Below, one piece after another: positions 38,201 to 52,200 of a stretch of 64,000 nucleotides of DNA (the first letter of the stretch is position 1; each line of letters begins with the position of its first letter). This DNA comes from Urechis unicinctus (lineage: Eukaryota; Annelida; Polychaeta; Xenopneusta; Urechidae). A program made the translations under genes and the position numbers. The notes below the pieces were generated by a model. It was not told the DNA's origin. It did no database searches and saw only the letters and a list, made by a program, of their open reading frames with translations. The stretch lies in NCBI GenBank assembly GCA_034190875.2, contig CM067348.1:3760404-3824403 (forward strand), given 5' to 3'.

Positions 38201-39049
38201 TTTCTAAACTTATTTCCAACAGCAACGTACCAGTAGCACTCGTAGAATGGCAATGTATTCCGGTCACAAAAAGCGGTAACCTATTCCATGGGAACGATGT
38301 CTTCACTACCTAATTTGATGCAGGTCACGATAAGAGGAAAACCATTGTTAAATTGTAATGAGTTCTAACCCTTTTCTTGAACTCGTTAATATCTGGCCTT
38401 GAAAAGTTCAATTGATACAACATACACTCCAACATATTACACAACAACGCCATAAATTTGGCATCAAACCATTGAGGTATTTATTGACACCGTACTGTTT
38501 CGTTTCGAAAGTGGATTGTTATAAAAATGGTTCTGCAACTAACAGTGCTCATTAAAGTGCAAGTAACGTCTATTTTCGAATCCCTAAACAAAGTTTCAAT
38601 AGGTGTATTTCAGCATGTGAAAGACGTTTCCGACAATATTTTCGTCCATAGACGTCATTTGTGTTTTTTTCCCCAATATTTCGCTCGATTTTTCGGACCG
38701 TTTTGGCATATGCGCAACAAACGACAGACATTGGCTCCTGAGTTTGTGACGTCATATGTCACCGTCCAGCCGGATAGCGCAGTCATTTCCTCGGTTGTTT
38801 ACATGAGAACGGTGGTAGGTGTGAGCATAATCGTATTTTATACAGCCATCATGTACATCATATACCGCAACGAATCACATCATTTCATGTAGCTTTGAGT
38901 ACTTGTTCGCCTAGAATACATTAAATTGTGATAAACTTCTATTATGTAGTGTGAAAACGTCAATCAACGGGGACCGAGCGATAATACAGGCAGTGCTGGA
39001 ACACATGCACCTCGATTTCAGGCCCGTTTAATAGTTATCAAGGAGTGAA

Positions 39050-39867
39050 ATGTCCTCGTCTTCCTCATATTCAGACAACTCCGAAGCGATGAGCTGGATT
39101 ACAGCAGTGAGTGTTCTTCTCACCAAGAAGAGGAACTAGGAGCCTGAAGGGGCATACAGCCATACAGATTTGAGCCTCCAGCCAAGACAAGGCCTGCAAA
39201 TGCTCCTCAAATAGAAGAGGACTTGAGCCGACTGGACAACAGCACTTGGTAAAGGTACATTTCAGTCAAACAATCTCCAACTGTTTGCAGATATTTTTCT
39301 CTTTATTTTACAGTTGTCCTTAAGTCTTCAAGTTATCTTTTCATTAATGTTTTATGTCATTTTTTTGGTGCTGAAATACTAGTTATTCATTGTAATTATG
39401 CCCTCTACTAGGTGCTCGTGTGGCTCATGTGGGCCAATGGTTACAGTAGCAGAGAGTAAATGCTGCCAGGAAATTCCGAGAAAATGAAATCTATGGGTGT
39501 GTCCTGTATTACAGCACACCCAGGATTTGCCTATGTCCCTGGACGCTAGAAATAGCTTATAGTGCTTACATCCAGAGGTACAAGAAGAAACATGCTACTC
39601 AGCGTGAGTGAGTATACTTAAAAATGGTCTGGTTCTGATGATAACTGATGAAAAATATTCATGTACTGAATGAAAAGTTGTAAATATCACTTTATTTTGC
39701 AGGTTTTTCCGATTCACTGCATATAGGCAGTTGGTACAGTGGTGCTGGGGGTGTCTAGGCAGACATGATAGAGTGCCACTGCCAGCTTGTGCTGTGATAA
39801 AAATTAGAGATGTTTTCCTAAGGGTGAATCAGTATATGTTGGTTTTAAACTGCCAGCATTGGAATAA
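39050..39867 (+). pseudogene. P2X7-intracellular-domain-like gene, three exons, broken
   Basis: Exon 1 (39050-39248) begins MSSSSSYSDNSEA; after a frameshift it continues DELDYSSECSSHQEEELGA, a TGA, then IQPYRFEPPAKTRP. Exon 2 (39412-39603) gives CSCGSCGPMVTVAESKCCQE, then in other frames SMGVSCITAHPGFAYV and LEIAYSAYIQRYKKKHATQ. Exon 3 (39703-39867) gives FRFTAYRQLVQWCWGCLGRH, PLPACAVIKIR and, after a frameshift, FPKGESVYVGFKLPALE and TAA. This matches the order of the Cys-rich cytoplasmic domain of P2X7 receptors, which exists as a stand-alone gene family in many aquatic invertebrates. GT/AG sites are intact and exons 1-2 join in phase, rebuilding the Trp of a WC pair. At least five lesions make it a pseudogene. 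The stand-alone function is unknown. Confidence 0.82.
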
Positions 39868-39871
39868 TAAA
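39866..39871 (+). promoter_or_regulatory. Polyadenylation signal overlapping the stop codon
   Basis: AATAAA starts inside the TAA stop (39865-39867) of the P2X7-like relic. It is the only signal near the end of this gene, but AT-rich DNA makes chance likely. Confidence 0.35.
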
Positions 39872-40243
39872 GAGACAAAAATGCATTATGTGTCTTATTC
39901 TGTTATTTACTTTGCTCATTAATATTTGAACCTATAGATGATACTACAAACAGATGACAACCAGCAACAAAATTCAGTTAAGGGCGGTCCACCTTATTTA
40001 TTATACCATATGCATAACATGATAGGAAGTATCAATTCCAAAATCATGATATACCTGCAGGGCATCGCGTTCCTGTATCCTGTATCTCATTCAAAAGATG
40101 TTGTATCAATCAAATAACAGAATAGTTATGTCCTTGTGAACTTGTTAAGAGACAGGTAAAATTAGATGTTACAAGCTTGATTGAGCTGAAGCCTAAGCTG
40201 GGAAATAAACAGAGCTGAGATATTACATGTTAACGAGCAAATA
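39872..40243. other. No gene seen
   Basis: AT-rich spacer between the P2X7-like relic and the minus-strand frames. Confidence 0.5.
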
Positions 40244-40486
40244 TCAATCGACCAACCACCTAAATAATACTTCTACCACCGCCATCAACTCCATCATCAC
40301 CCCTCCCATACCTCTGAGAGAAAACCGGGGTCTTCCATTTCTGGTCACAGCCTGTAGTCTACCACCGTTGTGGTTTTTGAAGTGTAGTCGCAGCAAGACA
40401 ATACCTTGAAAACATTCCAATTTGACGTAAATTTTTGGTTGTACGGCAAATGGGTTTCTGTTTATGTCGGTTCTTTCATGAATCAC
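40244..40486 (-). other. Unrecognised 80-codon minus-strand open frame
   Basis: It reads PFAVQPKIYVKLECFQGIV, RLHFKNHNGGRLQAVTRNGR and GMGGVMMELMAVVEVLF. The composition is protein-like and it follows the THAP relic on the same strand, so it could be its downstream exon. I recognise no domain, and the plus strand is open over part of it. Confidence 0.3.
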
Positions 40487-40656
40487 AGTCGTGATGATGC
40501 AGTCTAACTAGCCGGTATTAATGCTCAAATACCAGCAATTCACAATTTGATGGATAAATTTTGAGGTTGAAATGTTTCATGTGTCCATCTTTAAATACAT
40601 CAATGCTCAAATACCACAAACAAAGTACCAAGTGAAAAGGTGCAATGTAAAATATA

Positions 40657-40857
40657 TTAAGTCAGGTCAGGGTACACAAACAATTTTCTGCACAGAAATC
40701 GCCTAGAGGTCGCACTTGGCACATCAAAGTTTGCCCTCTTGGTACAAACAAAGCGCACCGACAATTGTTTTCGAGCATTTTCCTTGGGAAAAACATGCTC
40801 ACTTTGTCTTGTTAGATGCGAATTATTGCAGTACTGGGCCTCACATATTCGCACCAT
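40657..40857 (-). pseudogene. THAP-type zinc-finger remnant, copy 1
   Basis: From the ATG at 40857 it reads MVRICEAQYCNNSHLTRQSE, HVFPKENARKQLSV, RFVCTKRANFDVPSATSR, then LCRK. This fits the THAP C2CH module: Cys-x-Ala...Cys, a VFP loop (the usual FP motif), and a late Cys. The closing Cys-x2-His-Phe is damaged: one frame gives LCRKLF, another CAEN, so the zinc-binding His is lost. THAP domains bind DNA and are common in P-element-type transposases and host factors. Confidence 0.6.
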
Positions 40858-41187
40858 GATGATGCAGACTGGAAGAAATAAGGGTAAAGTTATATGAAGC
40901 AAATTTGACAGTAGGCAAAGACTGACCCATTGAGCACTGGGTATCGCCCGAGAGTTATCTAAGACAAGTGCAAGCTATTCTCTGGTAAGCATACATCTAC
41001 ATATGGCAGCCTGACGAGACAAACATTTGCCACATATGGTCCATTGACAGATTGGACATGATGTGAATATTGATTGATTCCACCAATTGGCTTTCAAAAA
41101 CTAAAAGAACCTCTATATGTTATTTGTAGAACAGCTTTATAAAACTTGAGCCGTCCCACACTGATCACTACCGGCCATGTCAATTTT
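40758..41187. repeat. Direct repeat with 41608-41838
   Basis: Same-strand repeat. The second copy lacks many pieces of 2-40 bp and one block of about 115 bp (41016-41130). Shared words include CATACATCTACATATGGCAG and CACACTGATCACTACCGGCC. Confidence 0.8.
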
Positions 41188-43299
41188 GTCAACGGGCAAG
41201 TTCAAATTCTATTTTTAAATTCAGTACGGAAACATAACTAATGAATTATAACTCGACTTTCATATGGGAAATGTAAGGCTGAGAATACTTACAGATTCTC
41301 AAGAAACCATGGATACAAAAACGCTGATGAATGCCTGTAAATAGCGATAAATTTGTACGACAGCTAGTACGCGAATAGAAACGGCTTCCGTGGCAACATC
41401 TTCTGGTGGCACATGACGTCATAGCGCCTTCGTTCATCTTCGGCGTGTGGTCGGAAAGTTCCGGAATGTATTGTTTGTTTTTGCTTATTTCTTGTTTACT
41501 ACGCGTCGGATCGAAAAAAGAGCTGCAAATTATTGATCAGAAAATTGCTTTCTATATGATCCCGAAAATTCATATTTAAGCAATTACTTGCTCTTTATGA
41601 TGCCGTCACCGACAATTGTTTTCGAGCATTTTCTTTGGAAAAACTTTGTCTTGTTAGATGCGAATTACTGCACTGGGCCGCATATTCGCACCATGATGTG
41701 CAGACTTAAGGGTAAAGTTATATGCAAATTGACTGCAAAGACTGTGGCAAGCATACATCTACATATGGCAGCCTGACGAGACCACAGCTTTATGAAACTT
41801 CAGCCGTCCCCACACTGATCACTACCGGCCATGTATTAAGGCAGCTCTGTTTGTTATTGACAAAATGCTCTTGCAAGTTTAAATGCGTCCTCCATTTTTA
41901 GTGTTAAATGCATCCATTATACAAGGTACCCCGTATACAGCGTAGGCCTCATTCAACTGTAATAGGTAAGATTATACAGACAATTTCGCGCCTAGAAATA
42001 CTCTTGTAGCTTCGAATGCGAACAGTAATTCTATTAGCATAAGGGAACATTGAGCGTTTTACTCTGATCAAAGTTGCAAATGAAAAATCCTGAGTCTGCT
42101 CGCATCCTACTGGTACACTAACATGTGACCTGCATGGATGACGACCGCTGAAGCTACATTCAGTACATTGATGGACGTTATGAAGATATACACGACGACC
42201 CAATTGGTAGATATCCATATGATGAGTTGTATCAACTGGTCATCAAATCGGTTGAAAAATGCCTTCATGAGGGCAAGTGCAAACGCACGACGTGTCATAG
42301 GCTTTGCCATATATTATTGCCCATGAACTATATTATTAAACTATAACATAATAGTATATTTCCATAGTGCCATTTGTGCTGATTAGCCGTATACGTATGC
42401 GTGTGCTCATAGTTATAGAAACGGATCTAACAGTGGAGTGACAGCTAATCCCTTTGTCGATTTAGCGTAAACTGTTAACTCAGAGATGTTCCACCCGCTA
42501 AACAGCTACGCTTACCCTATCTTTTTTATTGATACATTCTTGATGGCTTTACCATTATGGGATAGTTAAGCAATGTTCAAGAATGTAAACGTCAAGCGAA
42601 AGCAGTAATTTATGCCAACGCCCATAATCCACATTCTAATATTCACATTTGACTAACGCACGAAACAAAGTTATGTATCACCAGATTTTGTGTCGCAATC
42701 AATGGATTTCTCGTGTTAGCTTTGGACAGTTTGCAAAGAGCACCAATCAATGATGGCATAATTTAAATAGGTGGGGCATGAAGAGCATTAACCTGAAACA
42801 AAGGCTGCTGCCATCTGAATGATATAACAACTTTTTACAAAAGAGAGTAGTTTGTGAACAATCGCTACTAAAATGGCTGCTTGGTAAATTTGTAACATTG
42901 CTTTATTTGAGCGATTCAACTGCTTTTTGTAGAATTCAGCATTGATTGCGGGAGTGCCTCGCTGATTGACTGAAGAATAGTTATTTAATCTAAGCGGATC
43001 AGTTTGGATACTACTATAATATCCTCAGTTGTTGTATCAACATTGAAACTTTGAACCGGCGGAGAAGACATGCGTATTTTGGACTTACCCATGGCTTTTG
43101 CATGTGGCTTCAACATTCATTACCAAACTTTCCTTTCTAATTAATTGCGACGAACACTATTTTACACGGAAAATTTCGATATGCTCTCAAAACTCCGGGT
43201 CTTTTAAAACCCATACGTGCATTAATTTATGAACGCGTGGCTAATGAAAATTTTCAAGATACATTAAAGCCGACCGTCTAGATCACAGTATCTCATAAT
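41188..43299. other. No further gene seen
   Basis: Apart from the second THAP copy at 41.6 kb, no exon is recognised. 42585-42960 belongs to the tandem duplication. A TGACGTCA palindrome lies at 41414-41421, about 560 bp upstream of the minus-strand THAP start. Confidence 0.45.
41608..41694 (-). pseudogene. THAP-type remnant, copy 2, shorter
   Basis: The same ATG-proximal stretch (MVRIC, SNSHLTRQ, FSKENARKQLSV across frames) with several small gaps compared with copy 1. It stops being similar exactly at the SV codons (CACCGACAATTG on the plus strand). Confidence 0.55.
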
Positions 43300-46200
43300 A
43301 TAGTCATTGCGTCATCTGGTTATTATAATCAAGTGTATGAGTGCGTTTCCCAGCTTTGCACAAGTATGGTACATATTGGTACATATCCAACCGTGCTGGA
43401 TAAGCAATCATATGTAAGGTTACCTGGGCTGATAAGACTCACACAAGCGGTTTGGTGGTCACCATATTTAAATTGGATGAAATTTATCAATGAAACAGGA
43501 CGTTTCGTGGCAATCGACCGTGTTTATTTGCCTAATTTAATGCTAGCTCTCTGTGCAACAATGTATGATATATGTTCCTACAAGGTGAACTAACTCATTT
43601 CCTCTGCACATTGCTAACATTTATTGCATTCAGTATGCTTTACCACGATGTACTGGGATAAAGATTTCTCATTTGGCAGAGCAATTAGCAACTTGACCTT
43701 GGATTAGGTGCAAAATCACAATTTATAATCGCTGAACTGTTTTATGTGTCTTAATAGTTTTTCATATATTTCCGCCGTTTGATTTGCTAAGAGGATATCG
43801 CTAACAGAGTGGTATAACATTTAGATACCCGATGCAACATACTGCATAGTTTAGAGAAAATATCACGGTATAAGACGTCTTATTCAGTGTTGTCAGCTGA
43901 CCAGATGGTGCCGGGTGAAAGACAACTGCCTTTTACAAGCATCATGATTTCCCATGAACACATCTGATCAGCAGACACCCTCAACGCACATACTCGTCAT
44001 ATCGCTTTAAGGAAATCTATTTAGAACTAGACCAAAAGCAATTTACCAATTCGTTATCAAATATCGTGAGTGCTGTCATTACCTTATGATAATTATTTGG
44101 TAATTTCGGTATTTCCTATCCTGTTTAACCAATCATCCTTTACATAATGTCACACCAAATGTTATTACATTTGATGAGTACCGTTATTCCAATAATTGTG
44201 TGGAAGGTCTTATCTAAACCAGATTTTTGTCGTCCATGTGTCATCTATATAAATTGATATCGTTCATATACCACTGCTATCTATCGATTCCATTTGCAAT
44301 TTCAGTTTTTTCAGAGTGCTCTATCGGTGTTTGTATGATTCCATCTTTATGTCTTCTACATCCCGTTATGAGCAGACAACATTAACGATTGTCTTATTTC
44401 ATGCGATAAGTAAAAAAATGTTTTGCCTTCGACTGCCACGTTGTAGAACAGCTGTTGAGGTTCATTGTGTGTTTTGGAAGTAACAGCACTATTCATTGAA
44501 AATTCCTAAACCAAGGCTACTGTTTTTATTGCTGCCAATCTAAGCATAAAAAGAAGAGAGTAGAGATTTATGCTCGGTAAGATATAAATGAACTCAACAA
44601 TAAAAATGCTTTTTGCGCCATTGATGTGTGACAATACTTGATAGCTGGATATAATAACAATTGTATGTCCATTTCACTGCGAATTACTTTGAATTCCGTC
44701 ATAGTGTTACGCGCAAATATATTTTGTTATTTTGTAAGTGTGAAATTGAAATGAGTTCTTTGCCAAAAAAGTTCTATCAAATTGACACTTTTTATATTAA
44801 TCACATTGCGCCCTAAACGCAAACATCTCAATAAATTAGTTGTTTCATCTTTTGCAAAACTTAGTGAGGACAATGTTAACTATATCCAGGCAGCCTTTAT
44901 TCAGTTGTTTCGAATTTATAACAATGATAAAATTTTGAATTTGCTTATATTGCTTGGATGTTCAGTTAGCACGACGTTACGCTGATAACACCTGCATTTG
45001 CATCATATCATTATTCTTAACAATGGATGTATTGTTTGAGGAGCCTGGCAGTATATTCAAATTGCAAAAAAGTCAAATAAACGTACCGTGTGTCATAACT
45101 GCGACAATCTTGGTCGCTCATGGCTACTTGTTGTTCGTTTATAATACTCACGCTGGATCACACCACCTTGTAGGAATTTTTACTTCATCTGCAAAATGAT
45201 TAGAAATTATATTTTACCCAATCAAGTAGTCTTGACTGTGTATTAGCCATATATATTGCGAGGAACTGCAATTTGATTGATCGTTATGTGTCTGACATTT
45301 ACGTAAACGCATATGCTAATTATATAATCTTAAAGTGACAGACACTTGGCAATGAAACAAACAGATGTAAGCGGGTCACAAGAATCATCTGGCTTATTGT
45401 CTCATAGATACAGGTCCGACTGTGAATTATTGCCAATCATTTCCCAGAATTCGTGTCAAATAAATCTGTTTGAGCAGCATAGCCGCATAAACCCCGTCAT
45501 TGTGAGTCTGTAACATATGGCCAATTTAAGACCGCCATATTGCAAATGCGTCGAAATGTCCTGATTATTATATTTGATCCCAGAGATATGAAGCGCTTAC
45601 GTGCAAATATGGACCAACACTCGTGACATACTATAACTCAAACACTGATGGCAATCTGTTTCCTGGCAAAGACAAACTGCTGGTTATGCCTGGAAGCAAT
45701 TGCCAATCATTGCACTTCAGAGTTTAAAAACACATTAAACGTCAGTCTGCAGAATGACCTGTCTTTGGTTGACCTAAATGCACAGGTACATTGAGTCACA
45801 TTCTAAATCCAAATGAACGGCTCGGCTCTCAAAGTCACTGTTAAAAAGCTGCTTAATAACACCATTTGTCATCTCTCTTAACGTTTCGATTCACAAATAT
45901 TCTCCATGCCATAGGCTTGGTTACGTTGCTCGGGCGGTAGTGCATGTGCTTATTGTGTCCTTGCATAAGAATGCCTAGCATAACCACGGAATAGGCTCGA
46001 CGAACACAGACTTTATCAGTATATGTCTCATTTTGTCACCGATTCCTGCACTTGGATCAATCGGGAGAACCTCAGTGGACGCGTATAACCATTTAATTTT
46101 GATGTTGAAGCACCAGCGTAAACTTTACGTACAGCAACTGGCCTTCACCAATATGCAGCGGAGTTGTTCTTAGGGGCACTTTTTTATAAGATTAGTTTTG

Positions 46201-49200
46201 TGTTTTGGAAAGGGCGGGTTTTAACATTTGCTGTTCAGTGTTAAGCCGCATCTTATTTAGGCGATGATTTGGTACATTCTGCTTTTTTGCTTGCAAATCA
46301 GAAACACATGATGGTTGCACCTACATAGGTATTGGACAATAGTGCTAACGTATATCCTACCACTAACACTTCATCAAACCAAGTAATTAATATTTCATAT
46401 AGTGGATCAAACCTGCATTGGCTGCAGACCTCCTAATTCCTAAGTGAAGCGTCGAAATTAAGTGGTGAGGTCACCCACACCCTGGGACTAACCTATACCA
46501 TAATTTTTAGCACATGGAAACATGTTGGTTTTCGTCATTGCTCTTTGGCTATCTATTGCTAAATGACTACTCTCGTGATGTTGTTTGAATCATTATTTGT
46601 TTTTATTAAGGACTCCTGCAACTTGTATGCAGTGCTGACAAAAGGTAATAATTTGCCATTTATTTACAGCGAGCTAGTGTTCTGTTTATTTGCTCTCCAA
46701 AAAGAAAAGTTCGCGTGTTGTTCATGCAAAATAATATCACGTTGCTTATTTAGTTGAAGGGATCGACATGTTGTCTTATTGTTACGCCATACTCTATCAG
46801 ATGTTATCACATTAAAGCATATTTTACTGGTGCCAGCTTCCATTCATTAAACATTTATATCTAGGACACTTATGAGGGTGGACACTTTGTGTGATTGTGA
46901 AGGCTTGTAATTCTGCAAACAAATGTAATACCACAAGCCTCTGACGTTGAACGAGATGCCTTCAAGTTAACCCATGTTAGATTGCAATGCAATTGTGATG
47001 TCAAACTTGTTCATTTATACTCTTTGGAAAACAATGATTACTGAAGTACAAAGCATGTATTTATCTTTAAATATTAAAGTTTGCTCTGTTTGCGGTGCAT
47101 GATTGATTACGTACACATAATTCAATTGACAGGATAGTTAGTCACTGGTGTTACACTTAGACTGACACTCTTCCAATACCATTATGTACATTTATTACCA
47201 CATTACCAACGCCGGTAGTTTATTGTCCATTCTTTCTCATGCCAAGCGCAGTTTTGCTGATGTTTACTTTGAATGTCATGGTGGATCATTTGAATATCTA
47301 GCTATCACCTGGGTCAGTACGTTTACGAACCAATCGGTCTATTATCCAGCGATAATTTGATTTCCTGATGTGGCACATCAGTTGGCAAAACACAACACGC
47401 CATAATCAATTGGTTTCGTTCTCCGTCATTATAACACCAGCGTATGGAATGCAAATAATTACTTCTAAATTTTGAAAGCACGCTGTTGCATCTCTGAGAG
47501 TATGTCACTAACTATCTTTATCCCAGATTGATGGTAAATGTCCATCGAGAACTGCATGCATGATAATTGGTGCACAACTAAACGTCTATGAAGCACCAAT
47601 AGGTTGAACTCAACCAAGCAAGGACCATTTGAGATGCCTTGGTGCTGAGACATGTCTTGTATCAGTACAATATACATTTACAACTTACATCTGCTAACCC
47701 GCACCACAGGCGAAAATTACTGCGGTACACATTTTTGTCAAACGGCAATATGATCATCTTAATATGCATCGACATGTGTTATATTCAACAACAGTTTCCA
47801 GGTGTTTTAGGTTCCTTTGATGTGTTGTTCTGGAGCTTGTTAAGAGTGTTTTGCACAGCTCCACTCCGCCTTAGTTCTGCTGCGAACTGCTAGTTCCGGT
47901 AACACATATGGTACAGTTCCCTGAGTGAGTTCTATAAATCGATTGGCAGCACATGTGGGATATATGACTGGCGACAATTTGTAGATGATGCATGGACCTC
48001 CAAGATGAGAGCTAGATGATTATTAAATGGACTTATTCTTATCCAACTGTTGTCACATGCCTCGATTGGGCATCAAATATTGCGTAGTTACAAATAATAA
48101 GCTGTACATAAATTGCAGCTTGAAGATCGAACATCACACCAGGTTTCTCAACCACCGCACCTCAGCTCTATGCGTTAGTTGATCTGGCTACTATTCAACG
48201 AAATATTTGATGGTCGCAGTACTGCTCCTTAATTACCACGCGGAAGCAATATCTCAAACACAAAGACGCAACCTTACAATTGACAACAAATGTATAGAAC
48301 GCTTCCGTGTTGAAAGCAGTTAGCACAACAAGGCCCATACGCAACGTTATATAGACAAACAAATGTCTAGAATTTAGCTATTCACACAGGATAATTAGTG
48401 GTCAATGTTTAAGTAAGGGCAAAAGGAGCAACGATATATACTAGTAAAGAAAGATATTCAACACAACCATAACAAGGCAGAGCATACCGTGATCCTTTTT
48501 TGAACTATTCCCTCTCTTTTATCCATTCAGACAATATCGCTACGGTTATTTTCCGTCACGATTCCAATAAGCTCATCAACCACGCTGACTGCAGGATTAT
48601 AGGACTGGTTCGCTATGCATTTGCTTTAATGTTTAATGTGTGCATCGAGTCACGATGACTAGTCTGTATATCAGCTTCAAAACAGAATGGGCAATATCGC
48701 ACCTGGCATATATTAATGCATTCTTGTGATGATCAATATCCACACATTCCTATACATATTGCAATTGCATTTAGTCTACATAATTTCCTCAGCAACGCCC
48801 CAGAAGAACTCGTAGACTGACACTGTAATAAGCTGAACCATGGTGGAAAATGAGAGACACATATACGTATAACAGGCCAAGTTAATAAAGCGTTCTCACG
48901 CTGGTACATTTATATGTAAATGAAATGGTTACATATTACCTTGAATCCCAATAGGGTGGCTCCAATGTATCCTTAACGGTTTGCGCTGTTGACATGGATA
49001 TGAGATATTGGCTCCTTAGTAACTCAAGCACATTCAATGGCTGTGTCGGCACTTTTCTTGCAAATCTGCAGTCATTTTCTTTTCACCATCTACCCTTAGG
49101 CGATCACAATGAGAGTCAGGCAAACAATGGGAAAAGCAAAGCGGTTCTAGCCCTTTTCCGTAAAACCGGAAAATATCACTTCAATATATAATACAACAAC

Positions 49201-52200
49201 GTCATAAATTTGGCACAAAACCATTGAGGTTATTAATAACAACGTACTGTTTTTATTTAGGATGATTATTGTCGTCTGCTAGTGATCGACGCTTCTGCAA
49301 CGAATAGTTCTCACTAAGATGCTGCTGTGCTTTTGATACACCCTGCTGGTAATTTGCGTTTTTATACAGTACTATGATGAGATAATAGGCCAATTACGTA
49401 GAACTTATTCCATTAAAATATAAGCAAACATTATTGAACTTATTCAGTGTAATGTTGTGTAGGTGCTAACTGGTAAAAAGCGCACGGAAAGCCTTGAAGA
49501 ATTATTGTTATCGTAATCTCATTACGTTTTGAGTTCAGGTAACTTGCTGCAAGAATGCCGATAGATGGCGATAACCGAGAGAAGAAGCGCATCGTACAAC
49601 CAGAGGACTATACTGCGTGTTCGCGTGGATGGATCGATTGCCTAATCGGTAGATATGGATGAGCCATAAGTTTGGTTTAGTTCATGTTTACGAGCATGCT
49701 AGCATTCTCATGAAGTGGACAGGTTACCAGAAGATACGACATGAGGCAGTCATCTTTGTCATTATTCTAAAAGAAAAGAAATCACCCAAATGTTGATATG
49801 ATCATGCAAAGTATAAAGAATGAGGTATGTACGCGAGATTATTTTATGGACAGTATGGAATCGCGTTCCACAAGTTTGTCATGGTATGAAATAATTTTTT
49901 GAGACATATCGGTATGTTGACCATAGCTTGCCTTGCCACCTTTCGATAAAGCATCAACAATTACCTACTGCAAGATTGCCGCGAAACGAAGCTGAAATCA
50001 TTGCATATATTACTGCACAATGTGTTTCATGTTACTGTGATCAGTCTAGATCAACCGATGTCGTTGGTGATCTTATGTATGGATTCTGTTTTATCGTTTC
50101 CAAAAAGCTTCAATAGTCTGTGATGTAAATGAATATACTGTTTGATAAGTTTATTACTTACCTCGAGCAGTGATTCGACAGTCATCGTAATTATTTGGAC
50201 GTGTACGAAAAGAAAAGTCTCGCATTACACTTTCAGTGGAAAAATTAGCAATAAATGCTGTCCTCCATGATATAAACAAAATGTAGGGTTATTTTATGAT
50301 TAAGCAACACAGCAACACTTAAGTATTTTAGTGTCTAATGCGGTACGAATAGATACTAATGAATATAGACGTAAAACTGCAACTAAACTTACTCCCACTA
50401 TTATTTCAGTAATATATCTTAAAAAAATCAACTTAATTATTTCTATTGCTCAAAATATGTATGCTATTTTGTAAAATTTCTCTAATCAATCCCATAAGCT
50501 AAGATAGATTTACCCTTTCCACCAATTATGAATGGCTTTGGAAACTGTAAAAGCACTTCCTAATAAGAATAGATCTGCACAGATCATATGTGCTTTGGCA
50601 AGGACTACGTTCAGGGATGAGTTGATATTTTCCGCAGAGTGGTATGGGTTTGATATGTAAGAGCTCTGGCTATAATTGCTTCCTCTCAATGACTGCCTCT
50701 TCACCAGATTCTGCTATTTGAACCACTATGGGACCTATATATGGAATGCGTGCATGTAGATTAAAAAGTTTTGTAGTCCAAAAGTAAATGCCGAAACTAC
50801 TTAGGCATTGTGTGGTTTAGTTCACAACCAATTGATAATTATGTCTGGCCTAATCAATTTCGATCATATAACAATGATATTGCAAAAGAAATTTCCATCT
50901 AGGTACTGTGATAGGTTATTTTGAGGTGTTGCAGAACAAGTCTAACTGCTGTTTGAGTTCGTCACACACCATTGATCCTTTATTTTACGGGCGTGTCTGC
51001 TCAGTGGTTGCACGCTTCAGTTTTATACTTGATAATTTTATTGATAGATAATCTGCACAATTGGTACCCAACACATGAATTAGTATGACTGTTATATAAA
51101 TGACACGTGCTGGAAATAAACATAGATTTTGCAATTAGCTTGTCTCACAATAGCACTCACATGGCTAAGATTGATTATGTCGGACTAAGATCAGATATAA
51201 ATGAAGCATAGCTATAGAATACATACTGATATGTATGTTATTGTAAAGTATTCGGCAATAGTAACATTTTCACACGTCTAGTATATGCATTGTCTTCAAA
51301 CAAATAACCACCTGACAAATGTGGTAGGACCAATATTCGAATACATTGGTTTTATATCTTATACAGTTACTCCGTAAATGCTCATCAGTCAAGGAAGTGT
51401 TGACAATATTGCGATTCGGACATGGATGACATTTGATCAGATTTGTTTCTAGCACACTCTTACGTCTGGCTTATTCCTGGAGAGTTACCTTAAGTGTCAT
51501 GCAATCACCATTTACTCAAACTTCATTTTAACATCTAACTGAAACTACATTCACGAACTGCTTGAGCAGTGTTGCGTCTATATGAATTGTCCCTTGGAGG
51601 ACTCAAGTCTGTCGAGTATGTTTATATCCCACACAGCTTGTCTGCTAGTAACCTGGAATTTCCACACGTAAATAACCCTTAATCTGCGGTAGAATTGCAT
51701 GTTTGAGAGAACGAAACGTTTTGCAGCTTCGCAATCACGCATCACATTGGGGTTGTTTTCTGTTTGAATGCGGGAATCGTCGTGGATATCCCCAAAACAC
51801 TTTATAGATTGGCATATTTTTACATGGCTATGGATGCTGCAAAGACGTCATTTGCCCCGAGTTATGGCAGTGCCATCGCGCATTCAACAGTAATTGAATA
51901 AAATATGACGCTTGCCACAGGGTGTGCTGCATTACCAGTTGTGCCTGAGCAAACCATGCATGTAATCATCCCATTCCCATGTCAATATGGCGATTTCGTC
52001 ACCAATTCAAGGGCTTATGTTAATCAAGAAGCGACCTAGCTTGCTTCAAGGCAGTATCAAGCAATCCAGTTAACATAGAATACTACGTTTCAGGTCTTAC
52101 TAATTAAGGCCATGAATTATAACTGCAGGCATCTGGTCGCAAAGGACACAATCTGTGAGTCATGCAAGATAAGTGTATTACGACAAGTCCATCAGCAATA

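Larger units (their letters stand above)
33200..43100. repeat. Old tandem duplication, unit 1
   Basis: Diverged same-order matches to 43300-52700. Examples: 34470-34640 with 43650-44010 (TACTGGGATGCAAATGCCAC against TACTGGGATAAAGATTTCTC), 35810-36060 with 44150-44410, 36580-36760 with 44855-45020, 36790-36850 with 46275-46330, 38000-38300 with 48520-48730, 38460-38500 with 49215-49255, and 42585-42960 with 52235-52610. Unit 1 differs from unit 2 mainly by the P2X7-like/THAP segment at about 38.5-42.0 kb. The repeat is recognised by eye only. Confidence 0.6.

Noticed and set aside
38527-38892. 121-codon frame with a hydrophobic C-terminus as a membrane protein upstream of the P2X7-like gene
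   Set aside because: No recognised family, and the minus strand is open over the same part; the P2X7-like gene has its own start at 39050.
44782-45199. Two neighbouring plus-strand frames as a spliced gene
   Set aside because: The diverged partner at 36580-36760 does not keep either frame open, and no domain is recognised.
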